Shown here one piece after another: positions 23,712 through 36,059 of a stretch of 64,000 bases of DNA (position 1 is its first letter; each line of letters begins with the position of its first letter). Below the pieces are notes generated by a model that did not search any database, was not told the origin of the DNA, and saw only the letters and a list, made by a program, of their open reading frames with translations. Source of the DNA: Ovis canadensis (lineage: Eukaryota; Chordata; Mammalia; Artiodactyla; Bovidae); assembly GCF_042477335.2 (NCBI RefSeq), contig NC_091247.1:3742501-3806500 (forward strand), in the 5' to 3' direction. The position numbers were made by a program, and so were the translations under genes.

Positions 23712-26700
23712 CAATTCAGTTCAGTAGCTCAGTCGTGTCCGACTCTTTATGACCCCATGAATCGCAGCACACCAGGCCTCCCTGTCCATCACCATCTCCC
23801 GGAGTTCACTCAGACTCACGGCCATCGAGCCCATGATGCCATCCAGCCAACTCATCCTCGGTCGGTCCCTTCTCCTCCTGCCCCCAATCCCTCCCAGCAT
23901 CAGAGTCTTTTCCAATGAGTCAACTCTTCGCATGAGGTAGCCAAAGTACTGGAGTTTGAGCTTTAGCATCATTCCTTCCAAGGAAATCCCAGGGTTGATC
24001 TCCTTCAGAATGGACTGGTTGGATCTCCTTGCAGTCCAAGGGACCCTCAAGAGTCTTCTCCAACACCACAGTTCAAAAGCATCAATTCTTCGGCGCTCAG
24101 CTTTCTTCACAGCCCAGCTCTCATATCCATACATGACCACAGGAAAAACCATAGCCTTGACTAGACGGACCTTAGTCAACAAAGTAATATCTCTGCTTTT
24201 GAACATGCTATCTAGGTTGATCATAGCTTTTCTTCCAAGGAGTAAGCATCTTTTAATTTCATGGCTGCAGTCACCATCTGCAGTGATTTTGGAGCCCCCA
24301 AAAATAGAGTCTGACACTGTTTCACTGTTTCCCCATCTATTTCCCATGAAGTGATGGGACCAGATGCCATGATCTTAGTTTTCTGAATGTTGAGCTTTAA
24401 GCCAACTTTTTCACTCTCCTCTTTCACTTTCATCAAGAGGCTTTTTAGCTCCTCTTCACTTTCTGCCATAAGGGTGGTGTCATCTGCATGTCTAAGGTTA
24501 TTGATATTTCTCCCGGCAATCTTGATTCCAGCTTGTGTTTCTTCCAGTCCAGCGTTTCTCATGATGTACTCTGCATATAAGTTAAATAAGTAGGGTGACA
24601 ATATATAGCCTTGACATACTCCTTTTCCTATTAGGAACCAGTCTGTTGTTCCACGTCCAGTTCTAACTGTTGCTTCCTGACCTGCATACAGATTTCTCAA
24701 GAGGCAGGTCAGGTGGTCTGGTATTCCCATCTCTTGAAGAATCTTCCACAGTTTATTGTGATCCACACAGTCAAAGGCTTTGGCATAGTCAATAAAGCAG
24801 AAATAGATGTTTTTCTGGAACTCTCTTGCTTTTTCTATGATCCAGCGGATGTTGGCAATTTGATCTCTGGTTCCTCTGCCTTTTCTAAAACCAGCTTGAA
24901 CAATCAGGAAGTTCACAGTTCACGTATTGCTGAAGCCTGGCTTGGAGAATTTTGAGCATTGCTTTACTAGCATGTGAGATGAGTGCCATTGTGTGGTAGT
25001 TTGAGCATTCTTTGGCATTGCCTTTCTTTGGGATTGGAATGAAAACTGACCTTTTCCAGTCCTGTGGCCACTGCTGAGTTTTCCAAATTTGCTGGCATAT
25101 TGAGTGCAGCACTTTCACAGCATCATCTTTCAGGATTTGAAACAGCTCAACTGGAATGCCATCACCTCCACTAGCTTTGTTCTTAGTGATGCTTTCTAAG
25201 ACCTACTTGACTTCACATTCCAAGATGTCTGGTTCTAGATTAGTGATCACATCATCATGACTATCTGGATCGTGAAGATCTTTTTTGTACAGTTCTTCTG
25301 TGTATTTTTGCCACCTCTTCTTAATATCTTCTGCTTCTGTTAGGTCCAGACCATTTCTGTCCTTTATCGAGCCCATCTTTGCATGAAATGTTCCCTTGGT
25401 ATCTCTAATTTTCTTGAAGAGATCTCCAGTCTTTCCCAATCTGTTGTTTTCCTCTATTTCTTTGCACTGACCGCTGAAGAAGGCTTTCTTATCTCTTCTT
25501 GCTATTCTCTGGAACTCTGCATTCAGATGCTTATATCTTTCCTTTTCTCCTTTGCTTTTTGCCTCTCTTCTCTTCACAGCTACTTGTAAGGCCTCCCCGG
25601 ACAGCCATTTTGCTTTTTTGCATTTCTTTTCCATGGGAATGGTCTTGATCCCTGTCTCCTGTACAATGTCACGAACCTCAGTCCATAGTTCATCAGGCAC
25701 TCTATCTATCAGATCTAGGCCCTTAAATCTATTTCTCACTTCCACTGTAGAATCATAAGGGATTTGATTTAGGTCATACCTGAATGGCCTAGCGGTTTTC
25801 CCTACTTTCTTCAATTTGAGTATGAATTTGGTAATAAGGAGTTCATGATCTGAGCCACAGTCAGCTCCTGGTCTTGTTTTTGTTGACTGTATAGAGCTTC
25901 TCCATCTTTGGCTGCAAAGAATATAATCAATCTGATTTTGGTGTTGACCATCTGGTGATGTCCATGTGTAGAGTCTTCTCTTGTGTTGTTGGAAGAGGAT
26001 GTTTGCTATGACCAGTGCATTTTCTTGGCAAAACTCTATTAGTCTTTGCCCTGCTTCATTCTGTGCATTCCAAGGCCAAATTTGCCTGTTACTCCAGGTG
26101 TTTCTTGACTTCCTACTTTTGCATTCCAGTCCCCTATAATGAAAAGGACATCTTTTTTGGGTGTTAGTTCTAAAAGGTCTTGTAGGTCTTCATAAAACCA
26201 TTCCACTTCAGCTTCTTCAGCATTACTGGTTGGGGCATAGACTTGGATTACCATGATATTGAATGGTTTGCCTTGGTGATGAACAGAGATCATTCTGTCA
26301 TTTTTGAGGTTGCATCCAAGTACTGCATTTCGGACTCTTTTGTTGACCATGATGGCTACTCCATTTCTTCTGAGGGATTCCTGCCCGCAGTAGTAGATAT
26401 AATGGTCATCTGAGTTAAATTCACCCATTCCAGTCGATTTTAGTTTGCTGATTCCTAGAATGTCAACGTTCACTATTGCCATCTCCTGTTTGACCACTTC
26501 CAATTTGCCTTGATTCATGGACCTGACATTCCAGGTTCCTATGCAATACTGCTTTTTACAGCATCGGACCTTGCTTCTATCACCAGTCACATCCACAGCT
26601 GGGTATTGTTTTTGCTTTGGCTCCATCCCTTCATTCTTTCTGTAGTTATTTCTCCTCTGATCTCCAATAGCATATTGGGCACCTAACGACCTGGGGAGTT

Positions 26701-27243
26701 CCTCTTTCAGTATCCTATCATTTTGCCTTTTCCTACTGTTCATGGGGTTCTCAAGGCAGGAATACTGAAGTGGCTTGCCATTCCCTTCTCCAGTGGACCA
26801 CATTCTGTCCGACCTCTCCACCATGACCCGCCCGTCTTGGGTTCCCCCGCGGGCATGGCTTGGTTTCACTGAGTTAGACAAGGCTGTGGTCCTAGTGTGA
26901 TTAGATTGACTAGTTTTCTGTGAGTATGGTCTCAGTGTGTCTGCCCTCTGATGCCCTCTTGCAACACCTACCATCTTACTTGGGTTTCTCTTACCCTGGA
27001 TGTGGGGGTATTTCTTACCCTGGATGTGGGGGTATCTCTTCACAGCTGCTCCAGCAAAGCAGAGCCACTGCTCCTTACCTTGAATGAGGGGTATCTCCTT
27101 ACCGCCACCGTTCCTGACCTTCAACGTGGGATAGCTTCTCTAGGCCCTCCTGCGCCTGGGCAGCCACCGCTCCTCGGGTTGCTCCTCCCGGCTTTGGGCC
27201 CTGGCCTCGGGCGTGGGTGGCTCCTTCCAGCTGCCGTCTGTAT
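23712..27243 (-). mobile_element. Near full-length BovB LINE in intron 1 of the lipocalin pseudogene
   Basis: The element runs continuously on the minus strand from 5' UTR-like repeats ('ttaccctggatgtgggggta' twice) to the 3' tail. Endonuclease blocks: CIGTWNVRSMNQGKLEVV, DDHYIYYCGQESLRRNG and IIGDWNAKVGSQETPGVTG. RT blocks: GFRKGRGTRDQIANIR and FCFIDYAKAFDCVDHNKLW. The YADD box is mutated to RHADD (24,487 area). Frameshifts near 26,060, 25,200, 24,905 and 24,320 make it inactive. It is about 3.5 kb and serves here as the colinear reference for the inverted copy at 13,279. Confidence 0.92.
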
Positions 27244-27599
27244 CTGAGTCCTCCCTCTTTCCCATCCATGAAAGGACTGCACTCATTCAATCCTGAGAGT
27301 CATCCTCATTCTCCCAAGAAAGTGAGTTCCAGGACCCGAGGATGAGGCAGGAGCTGGTGCTGGGAAACCAAATGCTGGTCACTGGTCCTGCCCCAAACCC
27401 AAGGACTGCCAAGCACATGTGTGCTTGTCATCAGATCAGAACTGCCCTGGGTTTCAGGGGATGGGGTTTGGCAAGAGCAGGGGTTAGAGGGCCTGGGGCC
27501 CTCAGGTATGTCAGGACAAAGAAAGGTCTGGCCACACGGTCACAGTAATTTCTATGGCAGGTTCCTCGATGACCCAGTAAATGAAAAGATAAACAAATG

Positions 27600-27990
27600 A
27601 TAGCTGAATGGACGGTGGGCGGAGGAATGTAAGAATGGAGGGATGCATGGCCCCATGGACGGGTGATGGATGGATGGATGGGTGGATGGACGGCTGATGG
27701 ATGAAAGAGTGGCGGAAGGGTGGGTGGGTAGGGGAAGGATGGGAGAATGGTGGGTGGACGGATGGATTAATAGATAAATGAATGGTGGGTGGACGATAGT
27801 GGACGGATGGATGGTAATAGTCGGATGGTGGACGGATGAATCGATGGTGGATGTATGGTGAAAAGACAAAAGGGTGTGGATGGATGGATGAATGGATGGT
27901 ACGTGCGTGAATAGATGAATAAACGAACGGATAAACAGTTGGAGGGAGGGATGGTGGACGGTCGGGTGATGAACACATGAGATGAGATGA
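27600..27990. repeat. GGAT/GGAC-type minisatellite
   Basis: About 390 bp of degenerate 4-bp GGAT units mixed with GGTG and GGAC ('gatggatggatggatgggtg'). On the minus strand it opens Ser/His/Pro-rich frames that are repeat artefacts. It lies in intron 1 of the lipocalin pseudogene. Confidence 0.85.
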
Positions 27991-28251
27991 ATAGACAGAG
28001 GGGTGGATGCCTGTGAGACCAGGACTGATAAGGCGCACGTGGACACCTCTAAGGGCACAGTCTAAACTGACTTGACCATCACTGTGTGCTCTCTGCACAC
28101 TTGCTCCCTCCTCTCCTCTCGCTTTGCTTGTTGCTTCTCACCTTCTGAATCCAGAACTGTCCCATGCTCACGGGGTCCAGCGCCTTGCACATCTCCACTT
28201 GATGGGTTTATCAGCCCACCCTGCTCAGGAGGTTAGGGCCCAGGCAGTCTC

Positions 28252-28365
28252 AGTAGTTGTGGCGACAGGCTTAGCTGCTCTGAGGCAAGTGGGATCTTCC
28301 CAGACCAGGGATCAAACCGGTGTCCTTTGCATTGCAAAGCAGATTCTTAACCACTGGACCATCAG
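28252..28365 (-). mobile_element. CHR-type tRNA-Glu SINE fragment
   Basis: Contains 'gtgggatcttcccagaccag' and 'gattcttaaccactggacca', the antisense head of an older ruminant/cetartiodactyl SINE. It abuts the next SINE. Confidence 0.65.
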
Positions 28366-28615
28366 CCATGCTCAGGTGCTTCAGTCATGACTGACTCTTT
28401 GCGACCCCATGGACTGTAGCCTGCCAGGCTCCTCGGTCCATGGGGTTCTCTAGGCAAGAATACTGGAGTGGGTTGCCATTTTTCCTCTAGGCGATCTACT
28501 CCAGGGGACCTTCCCAACCCAGGGATCAAACCCCCGTTTCCTATGGAGCCGTATCATTGCAGGTGGATTCTTTACTCCTGAGCCACTGGGAAAACCAGGA
28601 GCACCAGGGAAGCCC
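28366..28615 (-). mobile_element. Bov-tA SINE immediately upstream of lipocalin pseudo-exon 2
   Basis: Antisense copy from 'tgcttcagtcatgactgact' to 'gcaccagggaagccc'. It ends about 58 bp before the exon-2 acceptor, so it may have displaced the branch-point region (inference). Confidence 0.8.
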
Positions 28616-31334
28616 CCAGTCATTTTATATTTTCCTCACAAAAGCTCTCATTACAGACATCCTTTCCCCCCAGCATTTTAGGAACATCGTATATAAAGCA
28701 CTGGGTCAGAACCCTAGATATCCCCAGGGAAAAGAAGCTTCACCCCCTGCCACGCTTCACCTTCGTGATGAACATCAACGCTGCTTTGGAACTTAGAATG
28801 CACATCATGTGAGTGCCCTTCTCCCCCTGCCAATTCCTGGGGTCCGCCATCCTGACCTTGGGGCTGTTGGACCTTCCTGAGCTCCGGAGCCAGGCAGCAG
28901 CTACCAGGGTCGATCCTGTGTCTTCCACATGGTTTGTATGCTGGTTCTCCTGGCAGACTCCATGCAAGTAATGATGAGGGTGGAGGTAATGAAAAACAAG
29001 GCCAAGTCGCCATCATGGACTGAGAAGGAACTAAGCCTCAGTTACCTGGGAAGTGCTTCACAAGCCTTGTCTCATTCGCACCTCGCAAAGCTCGGCACTG
29101 CGGGTTCATGGGAGGACCACTCTTACAGGCTCTCACTCGCGCTGGAAATGAATGGTTAGCTAGGCACACGGCAAACAGTCAGACTGGCTTCCATGGAGAC
29201 GAGGAACGGAGGCCTCTCGTCCATTGGACAGGCAGACCAGTGGTCATCCTAATGCGCTCGGTGGACCCTCCGGTGGGCTCATCCTGCAGCTCAGCACTGT
29301 AGGTGGGATGGGCGGGAGACAGGCTCGGGGCTTCACCATCGCAGGTTGACAGCCCGCTGGGATGGTGCTGGGTGCTATCAGCAAGCTGAGCTTGTGTTTC
29401 TGAGGATAGACCCGATGGTGCAGTTCCGAAGGTCCCATCACGAGAGGCTCCAAGCCCCGTGTCCTCGTAGGGGGAGGGCAGCCAGTCAGGGCACTGACCT
29501 TTCCAGCAGCTCCTCCCCACCCCAACCCCGGCCCCCCCCGCACCTGCCAGGTGTTGCTCTGCGCCGCCCTCGGCTCTGGAGACACATAGGTAAACAAGAT
29601 GTGTTCTCATCCCAAAACTTCACAGCCTTCTTGAGCAACAGGTGGGCAAGCTTGATCCAAGAGAAAGGCCAGTCCTGCTGCCTGAGGCCTCACCAGGCTT
29701 GAGATGGGGGGACTTCATCCAGGCTGAGGTCTGGGGGAGAAGAAATTTGCAAGCTTCCTCGGATAACTTGTGACTGTTCGTTCTGCATGGCCAAGTCGGT
29801 GCTGGCTGGGGACTTGGATGGGGGAGGCCATAGGTGTCCACCTGCTTTGGAAGAGCACGACACCAGAGCACCCGAAAGGCGACAGCAGGGGCTAGTGTTG
29901 AAACCATCCTCTTGTTTTGTTTGAGCGAAGATGCTGCGGAATTCCGGGACGAGGTCCTGGAAGCCTTGGGGAGGGTGGGGCGGTGAGGGGTGCTGACAGG
30001 GCAGGGGCCTGGCTGGGAGGATGAGCTGGAGATGGCCCCTGGGTGAAGGAGGCAGGTTGGGACACGGCAGGGAAGGAGCGGGCCCTTTGTTTGAGAAGCC
30101 AGGGCCCAGCCCCTCCAGACTCCGGGACACTTCCATCACCAGACGTGGGCTCCAAGGTCACTTCTGTTTTCCAGGAAGCCAAGCAGATGCCTTCTGTTTA
30201 AAATGCCCTTCCAGGAACTATCACCTGAGAAATTCCAATCCTGTAAGTGACCACTGGCTCAGCCACATGGAGGGCCGGATCTCCAGGTCTTCAGGAGACA
30301 GCATTCCCGTGGGGATGTCAGAGGGGACACCCAGCCCCTGAACGTGAGAGACTGGGCCTCTCTGTCCCCTGCGAACCTTAGCTCTCCACGGGCGGGTGGG
30401 GGCTGGCAGTTTTCTGTCCCGCGCTCAGATCTCTCAGGTCCCTGGCTGCGCCCAACACCGGCTCCTGGCTTCTACACCACATCTGAGAACCAACTTCCTC
30501 CGGTTTCCTGGAGCCCAGGAGCTCTGTTGCCAGGCCACCCCCCGCCCCTGGTGATGGCCCTTCTCACTGAGGCTGGCCCTGCACCCAGGCACAGGACCGC
30601 TGTGCTCTCCCTACTTACCAGGTCCCACGCTTGGGGGACACGGCACCCTGTCGGCACAGTGCCTGCCGTCTCCCCTTATTTCATCCGGAGACCCAGCCAG
30701 GAATTCTGGGGGCCACGAGTCAGCTGCTCACCCGCTCCCTGCAGCATTTGGGAGAATCCACGGGGGTGAGCCTCCAGGAGCCTTGGCTGCTGGAAGCCCT
30801 GCTGGGGCCAGTAGAGAAGGGGCACCGTGCCTGGTCCCCGCAGCCCTCAGCCACTGCCTCCCTCCATGGGGCAGCGGGAGCCTGCCCCCTCCTGACTTCA
30901 GGGCTCCCCGCACAGGCCTCCCTCTTCCCTCTGGTCACCCTACTTCGGGCTCCGGGCCTCTCTCTGACCCCGTGGGCCCCAGTGAGTCCGACCTGCATCC
31001 CTTCCAGGGTGGAGACCCATCATCCAAATCTGGTTCGTCAAAGAGAGGATGCAGGCCCTAGCCTACTTCAAGGACCTGATGAACAGCCAGCACTTCCAGA
31101 TGATGGCGCTCTTTGGTGAGGGGCTCCAGGGCAGGAGGGGCCGTCAGGACTGCAGCCTGGCCACAGAGGGCCTGCCCACCTCCACGGACACCTCTGGTAG
31201 TAGCGCTCAGCCTTTGGGTCAAACTGCATTGCACCCTGATAACTGATCGGGGCCTGTGTGTGTGTGTGTGTGTGTGCGTGCGTGCCTGCACTGTCCGCCA
31301 CCATCACTGTCGGTGACCTCTCTCGGTCACTCTT

Positions 31335-31509
31335 TTTTAAAAAATAATGTCTTTATTTTTGGCTGTGCTGGGTCTTCGTTGCTGCACGGGCTTCTCTCTA
31401 GTTGGAGTATGGGGGCTTGTCACGTGGGATCATCCCGGACCAGGAATCGAACCCGTGTCTCCTGCACTGGCAGGCAGATTCTTTACCACTGAGCCCCCAG
31501 GGAAGCCCC
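31335..31509 (-). mobile_element. CHR-type SINE in lipocalin pseudogene intron 4
   Basis: 'tctttatttttggctgtgct' through 'gattctttaccactgagccc' is an antisense tRNA-derived SINE. A (TG)n tract at 31,256-31,280 lies just before it. Confidence 0.75.
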
Positions 31510-33321
31510 CTCCTGGTCACTCTTCATCCCCCCTCCCCATGATCCTTCCAGCATCCTGAACCCTCAGGCCCTGGCCTCCTATCTTCCTTCCCTGGACCCC
31601 CACCACTCACTGCCTCGGCCTCCCTTGACACGTTTCAACACCTGTGACTTGCAACCAGCCGCCCTTGCCAGTACCTACTTGGTATCTTTCCCGCCAATTC
31701 ATCGTGGGTTCCTGCCCCTGACAAGTCACCAGCCCTCTGGGTCTTTTCCTGCCAACCTTGCCCCATGCCCACTTTCCTTCCTTGGCATCACATCCCTCCC
31801 AACTCTGCACCTGCTGGGCTCTGGGGCAGCCCCCGACACCTGTCCTCCCCGGGTCCTGGCTGGTGAAGCCCGCCCTGGGAGCCCTACTCTCCGCTTCATG
31901 TGCAGCTGTGAGCCAGGCAGAGGCTGGGGCCGCGCAGGGGCTGGTCTCGCCCTCACAGTATCACGACAGACCACAAGGGCCCTCAGGGACGCCCAGACCC
32001 CTCCCCGGGGTCCCTGGGTCGCCTCACTCCTCCCTGCTCCAGGCAGCATCTCCCAGGTGCCTTCTCTCCTCACCGTCCACCCCTGCTTTCCTGTGCAGGA
32101 CAAACCTTCACCCTGAGCAAGGCCCCTCCGTCCCTGGATTGCGCACGCCCCGGGCGGACAGAGCTGGGAAGGCCTGGATGCAGGTGCGATGTGCCATTGC
32201 CCGCTGGGAGGGGCTTGGGGGCAGCTTCTGGGTCCCCGGCTCCCGCAGGGAGAGGCTGGCCCAGCAGCTGGAAGGGGCAGACGCCCTGGGGGGCCGAGGG
32301 CCGCAGCGAGAGACCAGCCGATTCCAGGATGAGTGTCTGCACGGGGTGGGGGTGGAGGAGCTCCTGGCCATGCTGGGGGAAAATGGGGGCCCCCTCAGGA
32401 GGGACTAGGGGGCTGGTTCAGGGTGAGGATGATGAGATGGGAAGATCACGGGACGCTGGATGTCAGGCACAGAGAGCTGGGGCCCTTTCGTTAGAGTGGC
32501 ACCTCCCACCCCCACCACCTCCATCAAATGCTGGAGGCCCTTCCTCCAAGGCTGAGGAAGAAAGGCATAGGGAGGAGGTGTGTCTGGGGGCTTCCCCACC
32601 ATCCACCAGCAGAGCAGCTCTCTGCCCTCCAGGACTAGGGGGCCGGTGGGCCCCCTTGCCTTTGGAGCCTTCGGATAAGGGGACCACCCCAGGGCCCCCA
32701 GTCATGCGGGCGGCTCCTGCCCCAAGTGGCACTCACACGCACCTTGTGGCTGAAGGCTCTGGAGGGCCCCACCTGTTTGGAGGCCTTGGCAGGGCAGGCT
32801 CCAGCCTGGGGTTGTCCCTGAGGACAGCGGGCAGGTGTCCTCTCCGAGCCCACAGGGCCCTGGCTGAGACAACGGCTCTCCTGACGCAGGCTTGGTCGGC
32901 AGGCATCAACATCCTGGACCCACCTTCACGCATCTCCCCTGCAGGCCACACCCTGGATGAGAACCCAGAGGTCAGGAGAATATTCGAGGGTTTTGTGGAA
33001 GGCGAAGGGTGGAACAAGACAGAAATCATCCACCTGGCTCAGGCTGGTAACGAGAATGTGTATTTATTTCTTCTGACCTTTTAGCTGTGGGTGCTAAACC
33101 CAGGAAATGACTTTTGGCCTGTCCCTCCTCATGCACTACGGTAACCATGTGAGAAGCCTGGAGTAATACACACGGCCCCTCACGGCCCCTCACCATGCTA
33201 TCTCCCCACTTCTGCAGGCATCTGTCAGTTACACCGTATTTCCTGGTGCACAGGAGCAGCTCAGGAGGCAGAATCACAGGGACCCTGCAGCCCACCTCCT
33301 CCTGGTGGTGCTTCCAAGTGA

Positions 33322-34900
33322 CCTGCACCCCTCTCCTGTCAGAGGCAACCCCCCGGCACCCCTCAGTCTGAGCACCCAGGCTGCCTGTTTTCTCTCTGTG
33401 GCCATTCCCTTCTCCGTCCCCAGTTTTGCCCTCTGTGAGGTGGGTGTGGGATATTCATTCCTAGGCTCCTCTGTGGAGTTGGTCTTGATCCTCTGAGATG
33501 CACAAGGAGGAACTCCTCATTGCATGTCTTCTCAATAGAACCCCCGAGGTAGGGTCTGCGTTCGGCAGGGGAGCTAGACAGTGTTTTCCTAGGGGACTGG
33601 TTAGAGTTTTCCTTTTGGTTAATAGATGAGCTAGGCTAGAAGTCCTGGGCTCTGACCCCTGGTGGCCTTAAAGCAGGAGACTGAAGACACACAGGTCCAG
33701 GAGCTTTTGGAGGTGCTTGGAAAAGGCAGCCCAAAGTCCAGGGGACTGTCCAGTGAGGCTCAGCCCTGCCAGCGGTCAGCACCAGGGAAGATCTCTCCAG
33801 GACAGCGCTCAGAGGTCTTCCTCCCTTCCCTCTTCTTGCTGATTTTCTTCCCCAACAACATTGTGTTTCCTCGTGTGGACGTTCATCACGTATCCTCTCC
33901 CCTACTGGAGGGAGCTGGGGTGTTTTCAGTCCTTTGCTCTGATGAGGAAGGTGCAGGAAATAAAACATACACATAGCAAGTGTAGAGGTGTTTCTACAGC
34001 GTAGAATAAAATTTCCTTTTTGCATACAGCCCCCGAGTATTATTTTAGCTTATCAGGTCTTTCCTGTGTGTGTATGTGACAGAGGGAGAGATATTATAAC
34101 CAGAACTGAGCTTACTTCCTTGGGCTGAAGTCTCTGTTCATTTTTTTTTAATGAATGATAGTGTCTTTTGTGCATATTCCCTGGATGATTGCTTTTTTCT
34201 TTTTAAAGTCTAAACATCTGTATATAAGGCGGTCAAGCCACTTTGCTTGTGACATGAGGCACAAATATCTGTCCCAGCGGATTATCTGTTTTCAATTTAT
34301 GCGCCTTACCTTTACATATTGTCAAGATGTCAGTTCTTTCCCAATCTGTTACTATCTATACATCAACATATCCTTTTTAACACCTCAGCAGACATCTCGG
34401 GGAGAAACTGATGTGATGATTTGAACATTGACATAAAAATACGAAGGCTGAGGACATGCAGGGTGATCTTGAAGAAGACAGCGGAAGGCTCTGCCACCAG
34501 GCATTCAGACTTCTTCTGAAGCTCCAGGAATTGGGGCAGTCCAGCCCAGACCCACACAGGGGGACGTTCGTGACTGACCAGCCTGATGAGGACACCCGGA
34601 CCTAAAGAGCAGACTGCATCCTTCCATGGAAATACAGTCCAGCACAGACACACAGGCGTCGTACTTGCAGCTGAGAGGCACTGCAGGGCAGCGGGGGCGG
34701 GCGCTCTCGGTGACTGGTCCAGGGCCACCTGTTCCTCATTTGGGAAAAGCATTCATCCTGCTCTTACTCCACGTCATAAGTAAAGATCCCGGAGGGGACC
34801 GGGATGAGGGAATAGACTGTGTGATTCCAATAGTTTCAGACTACGGGATTTCGGCGCCCTGGTTTATGTCCCTGGGTGTGTTCCAATGTCTCCTACTTTA
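33322..34900. other. Downstream of the lipocalin pseudogene; candidate polyA signal
   Basis: AATAAA occurs at 33,959-33,964, about 640 nt after the pseudogene stop, and could be an old polyadenylation signal. No other gene seen. Confidence 0.35.
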
Positions 34901-36050
34901 CAGTCTATGGGAACTTGAATAGAATCTGTAGCCTACTGTTGTGAGACATTTGCATGAAGCTTAGTTATGCTGAATTGGTGCCTGTGCTTTTCAGGCCTAC
35001 CATATCCTTCTCCTTCTCAGTGTATTTATTCTAGTAATTTTGGGGAGTCTGACGTTAAAACGTCAACTAAAAATCTTAATTTATCTACTTTTAAAAAAAT
35101 AGTAATATATAGTGGGACTATACTAGTTCTGTATGTTCCAAGTCTCCTGTAAATATTAAATGTGTTATCATACTTTCATAATTTAAAAAAAGATAAAACA
35201 CTTTTAGAAAGGTTTTATAAAACAACATAAAATAATGAAATACTAGCTGTACAAAAATCAGGTGTGAACACTGTAAACACAGCATGACCTTAATTAGGCA
35301 AAATAAAAGCACAAATACTTTAAAAAAAATCAAGGTGGATATTAGATCTGAGTGTGAGAGTTTATAACGATGACATTTCTAGTAGAATAGAATATTTTTG
35401 TTCTTGGAGTAAGCAAAGACTTCTTAGAACCCAGAGTACATTAACAAATGGAAAAATTGATAAATTGGATCTTTACAAAATTAAGAAATTCTCTACACCA
35501 AATGACACCATTACGAGAGTAAAAATGGCCCAGGTAGAGAGAGGACAAACACCTTCCCTCCTAACACAGTCTGCTGGGCCTCATCCAGTTTTTCCAAATC
35601 AAGAGGGTGGAGTGTGTGCTGAGTACCTGCATTTCTGACTAGTAGCTGGTGCTACTGATGACTTGAGAACCACTGTCTCAGAGGATGCGTGGAACAGCCA
35701 CTTGACAGTCTTTGATGTGCTAAGACCATCATGAAGCTGGACAAAACTTACATAAGATTTTGAGAACATTTTCTCTGCCTGAGGCAGATTTTTCATTCAC
35801 TGTCTAGTTCAAATGCCCAGTCAGCCTTGTTCATACCCTTCCACCCACTGGAGACGGACTTGTCCACTACATAGGAGCCTCAGGTCTCTTTGGAAGCTAT
35901 CCCTCCTCTTAATAAAAATAGGCTCCAAAATAATTTTTTCAAGCCATTAATGCACATGTAAAATGTAACCTTGTTTTACAGCCAAACTTCATTACTAAAA
36001 ATTTATATTTCTACAATGTTGAAAGTATCTATTATTATACAAGGTGGGCT
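34901..36050. other. AT-rich non-coding region with small LINE and DNA-transposon-like remnants
   Basis: At 35,393-35,525 the plus strand encodes RTQSTLTNGKIDKLDLYKIK, which resembles an L1 ORF2 segment. At about 35,610-35,680 'ctgatgacttgagaaccact' resembles a MER5-type hAT remnant. No host gene recognised. Confidence 0.4.
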
Positions 36051-36059
36051 TCCCTACCC

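Larger units (their letters stand above)
22767..33321 (+). pseudogene. Second lipocalin, six exons, start codon lost
   Basis: All six lipocalin coding exons are traceable. E1 is 22,770-22,859 with signal peptide QLLLLTAGLGLLSVLGAQ. E2 is 28,674-28,808 (PREKKLHPLPRFTFVMNIN). E3 is 30,175-30,242, with the conserved Cys in KPSRCLLFKM. E4 is 31,008-31,115 (ALAYFKDLMNSQHFQMMALF). E5 is 32,945-33,046 (102 nt, the family length; LDENPEVRRIFEGFVEG). E6 starts at 33,218 and ends in TGA 33,319-33,321, with the second Cys in GICQL. Phases from E2 on match the intact gene at 371-3027. Defects: no ATG precedes the signal peptide ('ccccagccaggcagctg' looks like CC-ATG-AGG with ATG removed); the GxW motif reads G-T-S-Y (TGG to TCG); and one extra C after the E2 acceptor shifts the frame and leads to a stop near the end of E2. 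Otherwise the exons are open, so the loss may be fairly recent. The subfamily is not recognised. Confidence 0.8.

Noticed and set aside
27600..27990. CRISPR-like regular repeats
   Set aside because: Short degenerate tandem units without spacers in a vertebrate genome.
27511..28098. Ser/His/Pro-rich frames of 168-195 codons
   Set aside because: Products of the GGAT minisatellite.
32191..33084. 297-codon plus-strand frame
   Set aside because: Mostly intron. Only the last part coincides with lipocalin pseudo-exon 5 (32,945-33,046).
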